Assembly: GCF_042646205.1 (NCBI RefSeq)
Contig: NZ_JBHRTF010000006.1
Location: 372,001 to 436,000, forward strand
DNA: 64,000 bases
Source of the DNA: Cellvibrio fontiphilus_A
GTDB taxonomy: Bacteria; Pseudomonadota; Gammaproteobacteria; Pseudomonadales; Cellvibrionaceae
Direction of reading: 5' to 3'
Numbering within the stretch: position 1 is the stretch's first letter; each line of letters starts with the position of its first letter. This document shows, one piece after another, positions 25,620 to 34,185 of the stretch. The notes under the pieces were generated by a model that had not been told where the DNA came from, did no database searches, and saw only the letters and a list, made by a program, of their open reading frames with translations. The position numbers and the translations under genes are program-made.

Positions 25620-27551
25620 ATGCAAAATGTCAGGTTGCTCATCATCGATGATGATGAAGACGATTTTTTTCTGATCAAGGATTTATTAACTGACATTAGC
25701 CAAGGCTGTATGTTGGATTGGGCCTCCACCTATGAGGTAGGTCAATCTCAGTTGCAGCAAGACAAGCACGACCTGTGTTTAATGGATTACAAACTCGGTG
25801 CACGCGATGGTATTGAATTATTAAAATTTGCCCACGGTATTGGTTTTTCCGGCCCCATTATTTTGCTGACTGGCATTCACCAGATGGAGGTGGATCGCAA
25901 GGCACTACAAGCAGGTGCGGTGGATTATCTGGTGAAGTCCACACTGAGCGCCGAACAACTTGCGCGCGCTATTCGTTATGCTTTGGCGCGGCGCGATGTT
26001 GAACGCGAGCGGGTTGAGCGTTTAAAAGCGGAGGCCGAAAATCGCTCCAAGAGTGAATTCCTTGCGCATCTCAGTCACGAGTTGCGTACACCATTATCAG
26101 CGATTTTAGGTTTTACCGAGCTGCTATTGAATAAAACAACAGATGCTGAAAATGCGGCTCATCTTCGTATAGTGCATCGCAATGGGAAACATTTGCTCGG
26201 GTTGTTAAACGATATTCTCGATTTATCAAAAATCGAAGCGGGAAAGTTAGAGTTAGAAAAACAACCAGTTTCTTTTGCTGCCTTTCTTACGGATATTTAT
26301 TTTTTAATGCAAGCGGCAGCGATTGATAAAAATCTGCAGTTGCGCATAGAGGCGCCTGAACCTTTACCCATTACTGTCAATACAGACCCTTTGCGCTTGC
26401 GGCAGATTCTGCTGAATTTAATGGGCAATGCCATAAAATTTACCAATCAGGGCGAAGTTCTACTCACTATTGACTGGCATGTTGAAGATGCAAAAAGAAA
26501 AATTCGTTTTTCTGTAAAAGATTCCGGCATAGGTATTTGTGAGGAGACACTGAAGGTGATATTTGAGCCTTTTGTGCAATCCAAAAATGCTCAGGTGCAC
26601 CCGCGCTCCGGTACTGGTTTGGGGCTCACGATTAGCAAACAGCTGGTGGAGCGATTGGGTGGGCAGATTCAGGTTCGCAGCCAAATGGGTGAGGGCAGTG
26701 AATTCAGTTTTACTATGGCTGTGGATGAATTTGATGGTGCTGATACGGCATTGTTGTCATTCAACATGGAGCAGGCCAGCGAACAAAACGTGGAGGTGCC
26801 CCGCTTTTCCGGCCGTGTATTGGTCGCCGATGACCTGCGCGATATCCGTATGTTAATTGGTTATTTTGTGCAATTAACGGGAGCAGAAGTGATGTATGCG
26901 AGCAATGGCGCTGATGTAGTGCGTACTCTCAATACAGAAAAATCATTAGGGAGAAAACTTGATTTGGTATTGATGGATATTCATATGCCTGTGATGGATG
27001 GCCATCAAGCAGCGCAGCAATTAAGGCGAGAGGGTTTTTCCTTGCCGTTGGTGGCGTTGACTGCTGCGCATATGAAAGGCGATATGGATCGCTGCTTTGA
27101 TTCCGGGTTCACTGCCTACTTGGGTAAACCTCTGGATCAGGCCCGGCTTTATAATTGTTTGTCCCGATTTTTACCTTCACATGCTGATACTGAATCGGCT
27201 GTTGGTGCTGAAGCCAAATCAATTTTAGTGGTAGAAGATGATGCCGATGCTCTAGCTGCTATGGGCGGGCTATTAACGCTATTGGGCTGGAAGGTATTTA
27301 GTGCTCAATCCGCTAATGAGGCGCTCTCTGTATTGCAAGTTGATTCAGTCCAGAGTGTTTTAGTGGATTTGCATTTACCGGATATGAACGGATATGAATG
27401 TGCCGCCAGAATCCATGAGCGACATCCTGATATACGCATCATTATTGCCAGCGGTGAGTTGGCCGATGCAAAGCGCTCTGTTGAGGCTGGCGTCTCCGCC
27501 AGTTTGTTAAAGCCGGTGAGTCTGGATCAGCTGGAAGCAATTTTGTTTTGA
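25620..27551 (+). CDS. Hybrid histidine kinase, REC-HisKA-HATPase-REC-REC
   Basis: A 643-residue cytoplasmic kinase without membrane segments. An N-terminal receiver (about 1-120, Asp in LCLMDYKLGARDG) leads to HisKA (H-box FLAHLSHELRTPLSAI, about 142-157) and HATPase_c (NLMGNAIKFT; GTGLGLTI). Two C-terminal receivers follow (Asp in DLVLMDIHMPVMDG, about 455; Asp in SVLVDLHLPDMNG, about 580). With the upstream CHASE3 kinase and single receiver it suggests a branched phosphorelay. A terminator follows the gene. Confidence 0.92.
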   Translation: MQNVRLLIIDDDEDDFFLIKDLLTDISQGCMLDWASTYEVGQSQLQQDKHDLCLMDYKLGARDGIELLKFAHGIGFSGPIILLTGIHQMEVDRKALQAGAVDYLVKSTLSAEQLARAIRYALARRDVERERVERLKAEAENRSKSEFLAHLSHELRTPLSAILGFTELLLNKTTDAENAAHLRIVHRNGKHLLGLLNDILDLSKIEAGKLELEKQPVSFAAFLTDIYFLMQAAAIDKNLQLRIEAPEPLPITVNTDPLRLRQILLNLMGNAIKFTNQGEVLLTIDWHVEDAKRKIRFSVKDSGIGICEETLKVIFEPFVQSKNAQVHPRSGTGLGLTISKQLVERLGGQIQVRSQMGEGSEFSFTMAVDEFDGADTALLSFNMEQASEQNVEVPRFSGRVLVADDLRDIRMLIGYFVQLTGAEVMYASNGADVVRTLNTEKSLGRKLDLVLMDIHMPVMDGHQAAQQLRREGFSLPLVALTAAHMKGDMDRCFDSGFTAYLGKPLDQARLYNCLSRFLPSHADTESAVGAEAKSILVVEDDADALAAMGGLLTLLGWKVFSAQSANEALSVLQVDSVQSVLVDLHLPDMNGYECAARIHERHPDIRIIIASGELADAKRSVEAGVSASLLKPVSLDQLEAILF

Positions 27552-27596
27552 GTTTTGAGTTTTGTGATTTTTGGTTGATAAGTTGGTGAGTGTGCA

Positions 27597-27641
27597 TAAA
27601 AAAATGCCCCGGTTGATTTCCTCAGCCGGGGCATTTTTTTC
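27597..27641. terminator. Bidirectional intrinsic terminator
   Basis: ATGCCCCGGTTGA (27604-27616) pairs with TCAGCCGGGGCAT (27622-27634) with one G-T pair, and is flanked by an A-run and a T-run. It ends both the plus-strand signalling cluster and the minus-strand miaB transcript, and so separates miaB from phoH. Confidence 0.92.
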
Positions 27642-27665
27642 ATCCAGTTAAATAAAATAGTTGGT

Positions 27666-29039
27666 TTATTTAGACCAGTCGGCATCCAGCTCAGAGCTTA
27701 ACAATGTTCCGCGCAATGAGTTGGTGAGCGCCTCTTCAATCAAAATATCCGCAAACTTGCCAATCAAATCGGCGTTGTCACTGCGGAAGTTCACCACGCG
27801 GTTATTCTCACTGCGGCCACACAATTGCCCAGGGTCTTTTTTGGAGTAGCCGGTCACCAGAATACGCTCGGTATTGCCCACCATACGGCGGCTGATCGCC
27901 ATGGCCTGTTGGGTAATGCGATCTTGCAGAATTGCCAAGCGATGTTTTTTCACTTCTTCCGGTGTGTCATCGGGTAAATCCGCCGCCGGTGTGCCGGGGC
28001 GCGGGCTGTAAATGAAGCTGTAAGAGGTATCAAAATCCATCTCGTGGATGAGTTTCATGGTCGCTTCAAAATCAGCGTCAGTTTCGCCGGGGAAGCCGAT
28101 AATAAAGTCGGACGAGAAGCTGATATTCGGGCGATTCTTTTTAATGCGGCGCAGTTTGGATTTGTATTCCAACACTGTGTGACCGCGTTTCATTGCCATG
28201 AGAATACGATCGGAACCGCTTTGTACCGGCAGGTGCAGGTGGCTTACCAGCTCGGGAACTTGGTTATATACCTCGATCAAGGCATCGCTAAATTCCACCG
28301 GGTGCGAGGTGGTGAAGCGAATACGGTCGATGCCGTCGATAGCGGCGACATAGGTAATCAGTTCAGCCAAATCGACAAAGGTGCCGTCTTCGGCCGCGCC
28401 GCGATAGGCGTTTACGTTTTGCCCCAGCAGGTTCACTTCGCGCACACCTTGTTTGGCAAGGTGGATGATTTCTGCCATCACATCGGCCACTGGGCGGCTC
28501 ACTTCTTCGCCGCGAGTGTAGGGCACCACGCAGAAGGTACAGTACTTGGAGCAGCCCTCCATAATGGACACAAACGCGCTCACGCCGTCCGCATCTGGTT
28601 GGGGCAAACGGTCAAATTTTTCAATTTCGGGGAAGCTCACGTCCACCACAACCACGCCGTTTTCACGTTTGGTTTCCATCATTTCCGGCAGGCGATGCAG
28701 GGTTTGCGGGCCAAAAATCAAATCCACGTAGGGAGCACGTTTGGCGATGGCTTCACCTTCCTGGCTCGCCACACAGCCGCCGACACCTATCACCAGCTCA
28801 GGGTTTTTCTTTTTCAGGTTCTTCCAGCGACCCAATTCATGGAACAGCTTTTCCTGGGCTTTTTCGCGGATTGAGCAGGTATTAATCAGGATTACGTCGG
28901 CTTCTTCCGGGTTCTCGGTAGGCACCATATTGTGCGATTCGCCCAGCAGATCCTTCATGCGTGCCGAATCATATTCATTCATTTGGCAGCCATGTGTTTT
29001 GATGTAGAGCTTTTTGATCGGCGTTTCGGTGGTGGACAT
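27666..29039 (-). CDS. miaB: tRNA-2-methylthio-N6-dimethylallyladenosine synthase
   Basis: A radical-SAM methylthiotransferase that modifies A37 of tRNAs reading UNN codons. The 457-residue protein has the N-terminal MTTase domain, with cluster cysteines in KTHGCQMNEYDS, NTCSIREKA and VGGCVASQEG. The radical-SAM motif CSKYCTFC (about 161-168) follows, and a TRAM domain forms the end. In many Gammaproteobacteria it begins the miaB-ybeZ-ybeY-ybeX-lnt operon; here it is detached by the 20.4-27.6 kb cluster and has its own terminator. Confidence 0.96.
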   Translation of the reverse strand: MSTTETPIKKLYIKTHGCQMNEYDSARMKDLLGESHNMVPTENPEEADVILINTCSIREKAQEKLFHELGRWKNLKKKNPELVIGVGGCVASQEGEAIAKRAPYVDLIFGPQTLHRLPEMMETKRENGVVVVDVSFPEIEKFDRLPQPDADGVSAFVSIMEGCSKYCTFCVVPYTRGEEVSRPVADVMAEIIHLAKQGVREVNLLGQNVNAYRGAAEDGTFVDLAELITYVAAIDGIDRIRFTTSHPVEFSDALIEVYNQVPELVSHLHLPVQSGSDRILMAMKRGHTVLEYKSKLRRIKKNRPNISFSSDFIIGFPGETDADFEATMKLIHEMDFDTSYSFIYSPRPGTPAADLPDDTPEEVKKHRLAILQDRITQQAMAISRRMVGNTERILVTGYSKKDPGQLCGRSENNRVVNFRSDNADLIGKFADILIEEALTNSLRGTLLSSELDADWSK

Positions 29040-29217
29040 CTCACTACTACCTGCTGGGAAAATTCACGGGGGCGTGTAAGCGCTTGCGGCTGATTAAAAA
29101 ACACGCAGAAAAATAGGCGCGCATTATAGCCATCTTGCCCGGCAAAGCCTACACAAAAGCCCTTTGCCCTTGGTGCCGTGTTACCATGCGCGCCATTTTA
29201 TTCAGTGCAGGTGCAAC

Positions 29218-29544
29218 ATGAGAAAGACATTCAAGCTTCAGGTGGAGGGCAAACACCCCGAGCGTTTGCTGGAGGCCATCAAACACGAAGTGCGCAAATA
29301 CGTAAAACGCGAGCGCCGCAAAACCCTGCCCGCGGGGGTGGATTACTGGGCGTTCGACTGTAAGTTTGGCGCAACACAAGACACCGCCGAGCCGGTGCGT
29401 TTGGCTGAAATCACCAAAAAAATGGACGAAGTTGCGGCTGCTGGTGGCGAAAGCTTTTATGTAGAGATTCTGGCAACCCACGGCATTCGCAAGGCGCGCG
29501 CTGAGTTTGATGAGCTGGATGACGACGAAGACCTGAACGACTGA
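29218..29544 (+). CDS. DUF6172 family protein
   Basis: A 108-residue soluble, highly charged protein starting MRKTFKLQVEGKHPERLLEA, with KYVKRERRKTLP and VDYWAFDCKFG in the middle, and an acidic tail (DELDDDEDLND). These features match the small DUF6172 family, whose function is unknown. It is divergent from miaB and followed by a terminator. Confidence 0.82.
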   Translation: MRKTFKLQVEGKHPERLLEAIKHEVRKYVKRERRKTLPAGVDYWAFDCKFGATQDTAEPVRLAEITKKMDEVAAAGGESFYVEILATHGIRKARAEFDELDDDEDLND

Positions 29545-29561
29545 TACAGTTTCAAGGCGAC

Positions 29562-29598
29562 AAAAAGCCGCCCCCGAGTGATCGAGGGCGGCTTTTTT
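29562..29598. terminator. Intrinsic terminator between DUF6172 and the helicase gene
   Basis: AGCCGCCCCCGA and TCGAGGGCGGCT pair with one mismatch, with an A-run on the left and a T-run on the right. It can serve both converging genes. Confidence 0.9.
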
Positions 29599-29621
29599 GT
29601 GGGCGCTACTTTTATCCCAGA

Positions 29622-30986
29622 TTATTTCTTTTTCGGCCGCGTGGATGAGCCGAGTTTGCTCGCTGGGCGCGCATCTTTACTGCCTTTACGCACCGGCTTT
29701 TTAGCTGCGCTCAGGCCGCCCGCTGCGCCGGTTTTGCCAGTTTTGGCAAAGGCCGATTTTTTGGGGTTGCCCGCCTTGGATTTGCTGGCTGGTTTGGCCG
29801 CGAGCTTGAGCAGGCCGCTTTTGGGTTTGGTGATGGTTTTCACCACCTGCTCGGTGACTTCAAAACCTTTGATTTTCTCGCGGCGGATTTTGGTGCCTAT
29901 CACTTCCTCGATCAGCGAGATCTTGTGCTCCTCCGCCGGTGTCACCAGCGAGATGGCCGTACCCTTGTGGCCAGCGCGACCGGTGCGGCCTACGCGGTGC
30001 ACATAGTCCTCGGTAAAAAACGGCAGGTCGAGGTTCACCACAAAATCCAAGCCTTCAATATCCAAACCGCGCGCCGCCACTTCGGTGGCAACCAGTACTT
30101 GCAGTTTGTCCTCTTTGAACTCCTGCAGGGCGCGGCGGCGTGAGCCTTGGGTTTTCTCGCTGTGGATGACGGCAGCGTCCACCTTGTCTTCCTTCAATGC
30201 TTTGTACAGGTTTTCCGCTTCTTCGCGGGTGCTGCTGAACACCATTACCTGATGCCAGTTTTGCTCGCGCAATAAATGAATAAACAGCTCGTACTTGCGG
30301 CTGCTATCCACGGGGTAGAGCACGTGATCTACGGTTTCGGCGACTGAGTTGCGCTTGGAGATGGAAATCAGGGTAGGGCGATTCATCGCCTGCTTGGCCA
30401 AATTAGTCACCAAGGGTGAGCTGGTGGCGGAGAAAAACAGGGTCTGGTGTTTGCGCACTATGCTGGTGAGAATCGCGTGCATATCGGTCACAAACCCCAT
30501 ATCCATCATGCGGTCGGCTTCATCCAGCACGACAAATTCGGTTTTGGCGAGGTTGATGTTGCCCAGCGCCACATGCTCTTTCAGGCGGCCGGGAGTCGCA
30601 ACCAGAATATCCACACCGGCGCGCAGCTTGGCGCTCTGGCCGGTAAGTTTGACCCCACCGTAGAGCGTGGCGATTTTAAACGGTGTGAACTGGGCGAATT
30701 GCTGCATAGCGGCGGCGATTTGCTCCACCAGCTCGCGCGTAGGCGCCAGCACCAGGGTGCGCACAAAACCCGCTTCTGTGCCCTTGGGTTTCTCCAGCAT
30801 TTGCTGCAATACCGGCAAGCTGTAAGCGGCAGTTTTGCCGGTGCCGGTTTGGGCGGTGGCGAGCAGGTCTATGCCACGGCGTGCGGCAGGGATCGCCTCC
30901 TGCTGGATGGGGGTAAGGGTTTTAAAACCGATGACTTTAATGGCGTGAAGCAGTTCTTGGGCAAGGCCGAGAGAGGCAAAATTCAT
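29622..30986 (-). CDS. DEAD-box RNA helicase, RhlE-like
   Basis: A 454-residue ATP-dependent RNA helicase. The Q-motif lies near residues 18-28 (FKTLTPIQQEAIP). Walker A is AQTGTGKT (about 44-51), then VLDEADRMMDMGF (DEAD box, about 152), FFSATSS (SAT motif) and HRVGRTGRAGHKG (motif VI, about 330). The C-terminal 80 residues are rich in Lys, Ala and Ser and probably bind RNA. This layout fits RhlE-group helicases acting in ribosome assembly or RNA decay. A specific orthologue name is not certain. Confidence 0.92.
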   Translation of the reverse strand: MNFASLGLAQELLHAIKVIGFKTLTPIQQEAIPAARRGIDLLATAQTGTGKTAAYSLPVLQQMLEKPKGTEAGFVRTLVLAPTRELVEQIAAAMQQFAQFTPFKIATLYGGVKLTGQSAKLRAGVDILVATPGRLKEHVALGNINLAKTEFVVLDEADRMMDMGFVTDMHAILTSIVRKHQTLFFSATSSPLVTNLAKQAMNRPTLISISKRNSVAETVDHVLYPVDSSRKYELFIHLLREQNWHQVMVFSSTREEAENLYKALKEDKVDAAVIHSEKTQGSRRRALQEFKEDKLQVLVATEVAARGLDIEGLDFVVNLDLPFFTEDYVHRVGRTGRAGHKGTAISLVTPAEEHKISLIEEVIGTKIRREKIKGFEVTEQVVKTITKPKSGLLKLAAKPASKSKAGNPKKSAFAKTGKTGAAGGLSAAKKPVRKGSKDARPASKLGSSTRPKKK

Positions 30987-31142
30987 AACTAATCGACTAC
31001 AAAAAGGGAAAGAAAGGAAAAAAGTGGCGCGCAGTATACCGGTTAATCCGTCGGCTTAGTTGGGCGATGGACTTGTATTGGCTATTTTTTATTCACTGGT
31101 GCTAATCACGCATGGCACTTGTGCTATCCTGCGCGCCCTTTC

Positions 31143-31171
31143 AAAACAGCCTTGAGTACAAGGTCTGTTTT
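31143..31171 (+). other. Hairpin in the DUF1820 leader
   Basis: AAAACAGCCTTG pairs with CAAGGTCTGTTTT around AGTA, with a single bulged base. It is about 55 bp before the DUF1820 start and could be a leader hairpin or a weak terminator for upstream transcription. Confidence 0.45.
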
Positions 31172-31224
31172 AGTCGCGCAAGCGTATTATCAGCATTATC
31201 CACGCAGTAAAGAGCTATAGACTT

Positions 31225-31566
31225 ATGGCAGTTAAACCCGTTTATAAAGTGATCTTCCACAACCAAGGTCAAGTGTACGAAGTGTTTTGCTCGGCAATTT
31301 ATCAGAGCGAAATGTACGGCTTTATTGAAATTGAAGAGTTTGTGTTCGGCGAGCGCAGCGGTTTGTTAATCGACCCGGCCGAAGAAAAACTCAAAAACGA
31401 ATTTGCCGGCGTGAAGCGTTCCTATATTCCTATGCACGCCATAGTGCGTATCGACGAGGTGGAAAAAGAAGGTCCCGCCAAAATTACCGAGGTTAAAGGT
31501 GGTGGCGACAAAATCGCCCAGTTCCCTTACAACAGCTTTATGCCGGGCCCGCCGTCTGCCGAATAA
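31225..31566 (+). CDS. DUF1820 family protein
   Basis: A 113-residue soluble protein that starts MAVKPVYKVIFHNQGQVYEV and contains EMYGFIEIEEFVFGERSGLL and SYIPMHAIVRIDEVEKEG. This conserved pattern is the DUF1820 family, widespread in pseudomonad-like bacteria and of unknown function. The C-terminal part is rich in Gly, Pro and Ser. It is preceded by AAAGAG about 12 bases upstream. Confidence 0.88.
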   Translation: MAVKPVYKVIFHNQGQVYEVFCSAIYQSEMYGFIEIEEFVFGERSGLLIDPAEEKLKNEFAGVKRSYIPMHAIVRIDEVEKEGPAKITEVKGGGDKIAQFPYNSFMPGPPSAE

Positions 31567-31613
31567 GGCCTGCATCAATTAGCGCAGGCGAATAGCGGCG
31601 CTTTTCTCGCTAC

Positions 31614-31647
31614 ACTTGCTCGATAAGCCTTCCTTTATCGAGCAAGT
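31614..31647 (+). other. Perfect 13-bp hairpin in front of the kinase start
   Basis: ACTTGCTCGATAA (31614-31626) and TTATCGAGCAAGT (31635-31647) form a perfect stem with an 8-base loop. The kinase ATG at 31651 comes three bases later. There is no T-run, so it is not a classical terminator. It could hide the start region of the kinase mRNA or end DUF1820 mRNA. Confidence 0.6.
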
Positions 31648-31650
31648 ATT

Positions 31651-33186
31651 ATGTGCCCAGCCCCCGCAACCACTCAGCCGCATCACCAACTGCATCTCGC
31701 CATAGATCAAGGCGGTCAAAGCACTCGTGTTGCGGTTTATACCCACAGCGGCGAACTGCGCTGTGTTTTTTCCTCCCCATGCGCCACCCAGCATTCGCAA
31801 CCAGCGGGTTCGGCTTATGCGCACATTGAACAAAATCCGGCAGAGATTTTGGCAGGCATTCGCAGCAGCCTGCAAAACATTCAAGATCAATTAGGCGATG
31901 ACCTGCGGCAGATTGTCAGCGCTGGTTTTGCGGGGCAGGGCTCATCACTTTTATGTTGGAATCAGCACACGGGTGAAGCACTCACCCCCGTGATCAGCTG
32001 GCAGGATATTCGCGGTCAAAGCTATTTGACTGACTTTCCGCTCACTCACACCCAACTGCAACAACTCACTGGCCTGCGTGCATCGCCACATTATGGTGCC
32101 AGCAAAATGCGTTGGTGTTTGGAGCATCACCCAGCGGTAATCGCGGCGCATAACAATCATTGTCTCAGTATTGGGCCGATTGTGAGTTATTTGTTTTGGC
32201 ATTTGTTGCGCGATGATTTATCGCAAACACAGTCATCACCAACAAGTTCTGTGATAGATCCAGGTCACGCCCAGCGCACGCTGTTATGGAATTTGCAGGC
32301 GAATCAGTGGGAGCAAACCCTGCTGGATTTTTTTCAAATCCCGCGCGCCGTATTGCCCGAATGTTTGTACCACAACAGTCAGTTTGGTGATTTGCACTTG
32401 GGCGATCACTCCATTCCCTTTAAAGCCAGCGCGCGCGATCAAGGCGCTTCGCTGTTTGCGCGCGGTGTGCCGCAGGCGGGTTCGGTTTACATCAATATAG
32501 GCACAGGCGCTTTTATTCAGCGCTTGAGCGAAAACTTGCAAGTGCCTGAGGGTTTATTAGTAAGCCCACTCTGGTTCCCGCAGCGTTTTCCACAAATCCT
32601 TCAACAAAACGGACAACAGAAAAAATATTACGCTTGGGAAGCCACAGTAAACGGCGCTGCTGCCGCCTTACATTTTATGCAAGAACACACCGGCCTTGCG
32701 GTGACACCAACCGACATCAATGCCGCGCTACAACTAAACCCAATACACGATTGTTATTTATTAAACGCCGTTGGTGGTTTGAGCGCACCCTATTGGCGAA
32801 CCGATTTAACCAGTCGTTTCAGCGACAATCTCTCGCCCCATGAAAAAATTCTGGCGTGGATTGAATCGGTTATTTTTCAAATTGTAATCAACGTGCAATT
32901 AATGAATGCACTGGGTGACACGCAAAAAATTATTATCAGCGGCGGCTTCAGCAAAGCCGATGCCGTCTGCCAAAAAATCGCCGACCTCACCAACGCTAAC
33001 GTCCACCGCAGCGACAACCCTGATGCAACCTTGCAAGGCATTGCGTGCATGGCTGCCGGTTTGCCAGAGAGTTGGAGCCCACCACTGCAGGAGGATGTGT
33101 TTCACCCGCAACCTAACAGCGAATTAAAAAATCGTTTTGAAAAATGGCAGTTGGCGATGGCGGAGTGGTTGGATAGTCAAAATTAA
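31651..33186 (+). CDS. FGGY-family carbohydrate kinase
   Basis: A 511-residue sugar or polyol kinase of the FGGY family, as judged from two ASKHA half-domains: the N-terminal phosphate loop AIDQGGQSTR (about 17-26), a central region ISWQDIRG (about 115), NIGTGAFIQRL in the second ATP-binding part (about 290), and IIISGGFSKADAV (about 428). The substrate cannot be named; FGGY kinases act on xylulose, glycerol, gluconate, ribulose and others. It has no obvious pathway partners nearby. No Shine-Dalgarno sequence is visible because the hairpin occupies its place. Confidence 0.82.
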   Translation: MCPAPATTQPHHQLHLAIDQGGQSTRVAVYTHSGELRCVFSSPCATQHSQPAGSAYAHIEQNPAEILAGIRSSLQNIQDQLGDDLRQIVSAGFAGQGSSLLCWNQHTGEALTPVISWQDIRGQSYLTDFPLTHTQLQQLTGLRASPHYGASKMRWCLEHHPAVIAAHNNHCLSIGPIVSYLFWHLLRDDLSQTQSSPTSSVIDPGHAQRTLLWNLQANQWEQTLLDFFQIPRAVLPECLYHNSQFGDLHLGDHSIPFKASARDQGASLFARGVPQAGSVYINIGTGAFIQRLSENLQVPEGLLVSPLWFPQRFPQILQQNGQQKKYYAWEATVNGAAAALHFMQEHTGLAVTPTDINAALQLNPIHDCYLLNAVGGLSAPYWRTDLTSRFSDNLSPHEKILAWIESVIFQIVINVQLMNALGDTQKIIISGGFSKADAVCQKIADLTNANVHRSDNPDATLQGIACMAAGLPESWSPPLQEDVFHPQPNSELKNRFEKWQLAMAEWLDSQN

Positions 33187-33224
33187 ATAAAAAAATTTTT
33201 ACATTGTTAATTACAGGAAGGATT

Positions 33225-34067
33225 ATGGAAAAAACAGCGCTGTACTACCGCTATCAACTAATCGAATTGCTCGCCTATTGGGAGGGGCGAGTCAACGCCA
33301 AAGACCTTGAGCAATATTTTAATCAAAGCCGCCAGCAGAGCAGTGCAGATATCAACAGCTATAAGGAGAAACTGCCGAACAATCTCTATTACGACAGTTC
33401 ACGTAAAGCTTATATTCCAACGTCAGAATTTATTCCTCAATATATCACCGCTCAGCCAGATGACTACCTGCGCTGGCTTCACACCGGTCAATTGCATGAA
33501 GTGGGCGCGGCAGTAAGGCATACATCAATTTGTGAAGCATTGATATTACCTTCGCGCCTAATCGCACCAGAAACCATGCGCGGTTTAGTGGCGGCGATCC
33601 GTCAGCAAAAACGAATTGATGTGGATTATGTATCGCTCAGCAATCCTAATCGTGAAGGGCGCACTATCGCTCCGCACAGTTTTGTTAATACCGGTTTACG
33701 TTGGCATTTGCGTGCATGGTGTGAAAAATCTGGCGAGTATCGCGATTTTGTGCTCAGCCGTTTTCGCGGTACACCAGAATTGCGCGATAAAACCGAACAC
33801 ACTGCTGAAAATGATCAAGGCTGGAACACTCAAGTCACCATTATTTTGCAGCCCGACCCCCGTTTAAGCCCGCCAAAACGTCAAGTACTGGAAGATGACT
33901 ACCAAATGCAAAATGGATTACTGCAGATCACCACCAAAGGTTGTCTGGTGCAGTATTTACTGCGCGAAATGCAAGTCAGCACCAAAATGCTGGACGGCAC
34001 CCCCGAAGCGCAACAACTCGTATGTGTAAACCTGCCTGACATAAAACCCTGGTTGTTTGAGGGGTAA
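33225..34067 (+). CDS. WYL-domain transcriptional regulator, probably of the cas operon
   Basis: A 280-residue protein with an N-terminal winged-helix-like part (about 1-70, LLAYWEGRVNAKDLEQYFNQSR) and a central WYL domain (about 125-195). The latter contains IDVDYVSLSN, TIAPHSFVNTGLRWHLRAWC and RDFVLSRF. WYL domains are ligand-binding modules of DNA-binding regulators, often found beside CRISPR-cas and phage-defence genes. It sits 118 bp upstream of cas3 on the same strand and is likely to control the locus. AGGAAGG lies before the ATG at 33225. Confidence 0.85.
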   Translation: MEKTALYYRYQLIELLAYWEGRVNAKDLEQYFNQSRQQSSADINSYKEKLPNNLYYDSSRKAYIPTSEFIPQYITAQPDDYLRWLHTGQLHEVGAAVRHTSICEALILPSRLIAPETMRGLVAAIRQQKRIDVDYVSLSNPNREGRTIAPHSFVNTGLRWHLRAWCEKSGEYRDFVLSRFRGTPELRDKTEHTAENDQGWNTQVTIILQPDPRLSPPKRQVLEDDYQMQNGLLQITTKGCLVQYLLREMQVSTKMLDGTPEAQQLVCVNLPDIKPWLFEG

Positions 34068-34185
34068 TGCCCTGTAATTGCCAAAAACCTGCAAAGTCTG
34101 TTTACCTGTATTTTTGAGCAGGATTGCGCACTATTTTGATGTGTGTAAAGTCGGCCTATGCGAACACTATTGAACGGGGAAATCA

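Noticed and set aside
28044..28874. A 276-codon plus-strand frame opposite miaB
   Set aside because: miaB is unmistakable on the minus strand. The antisense frame is a composition effect.
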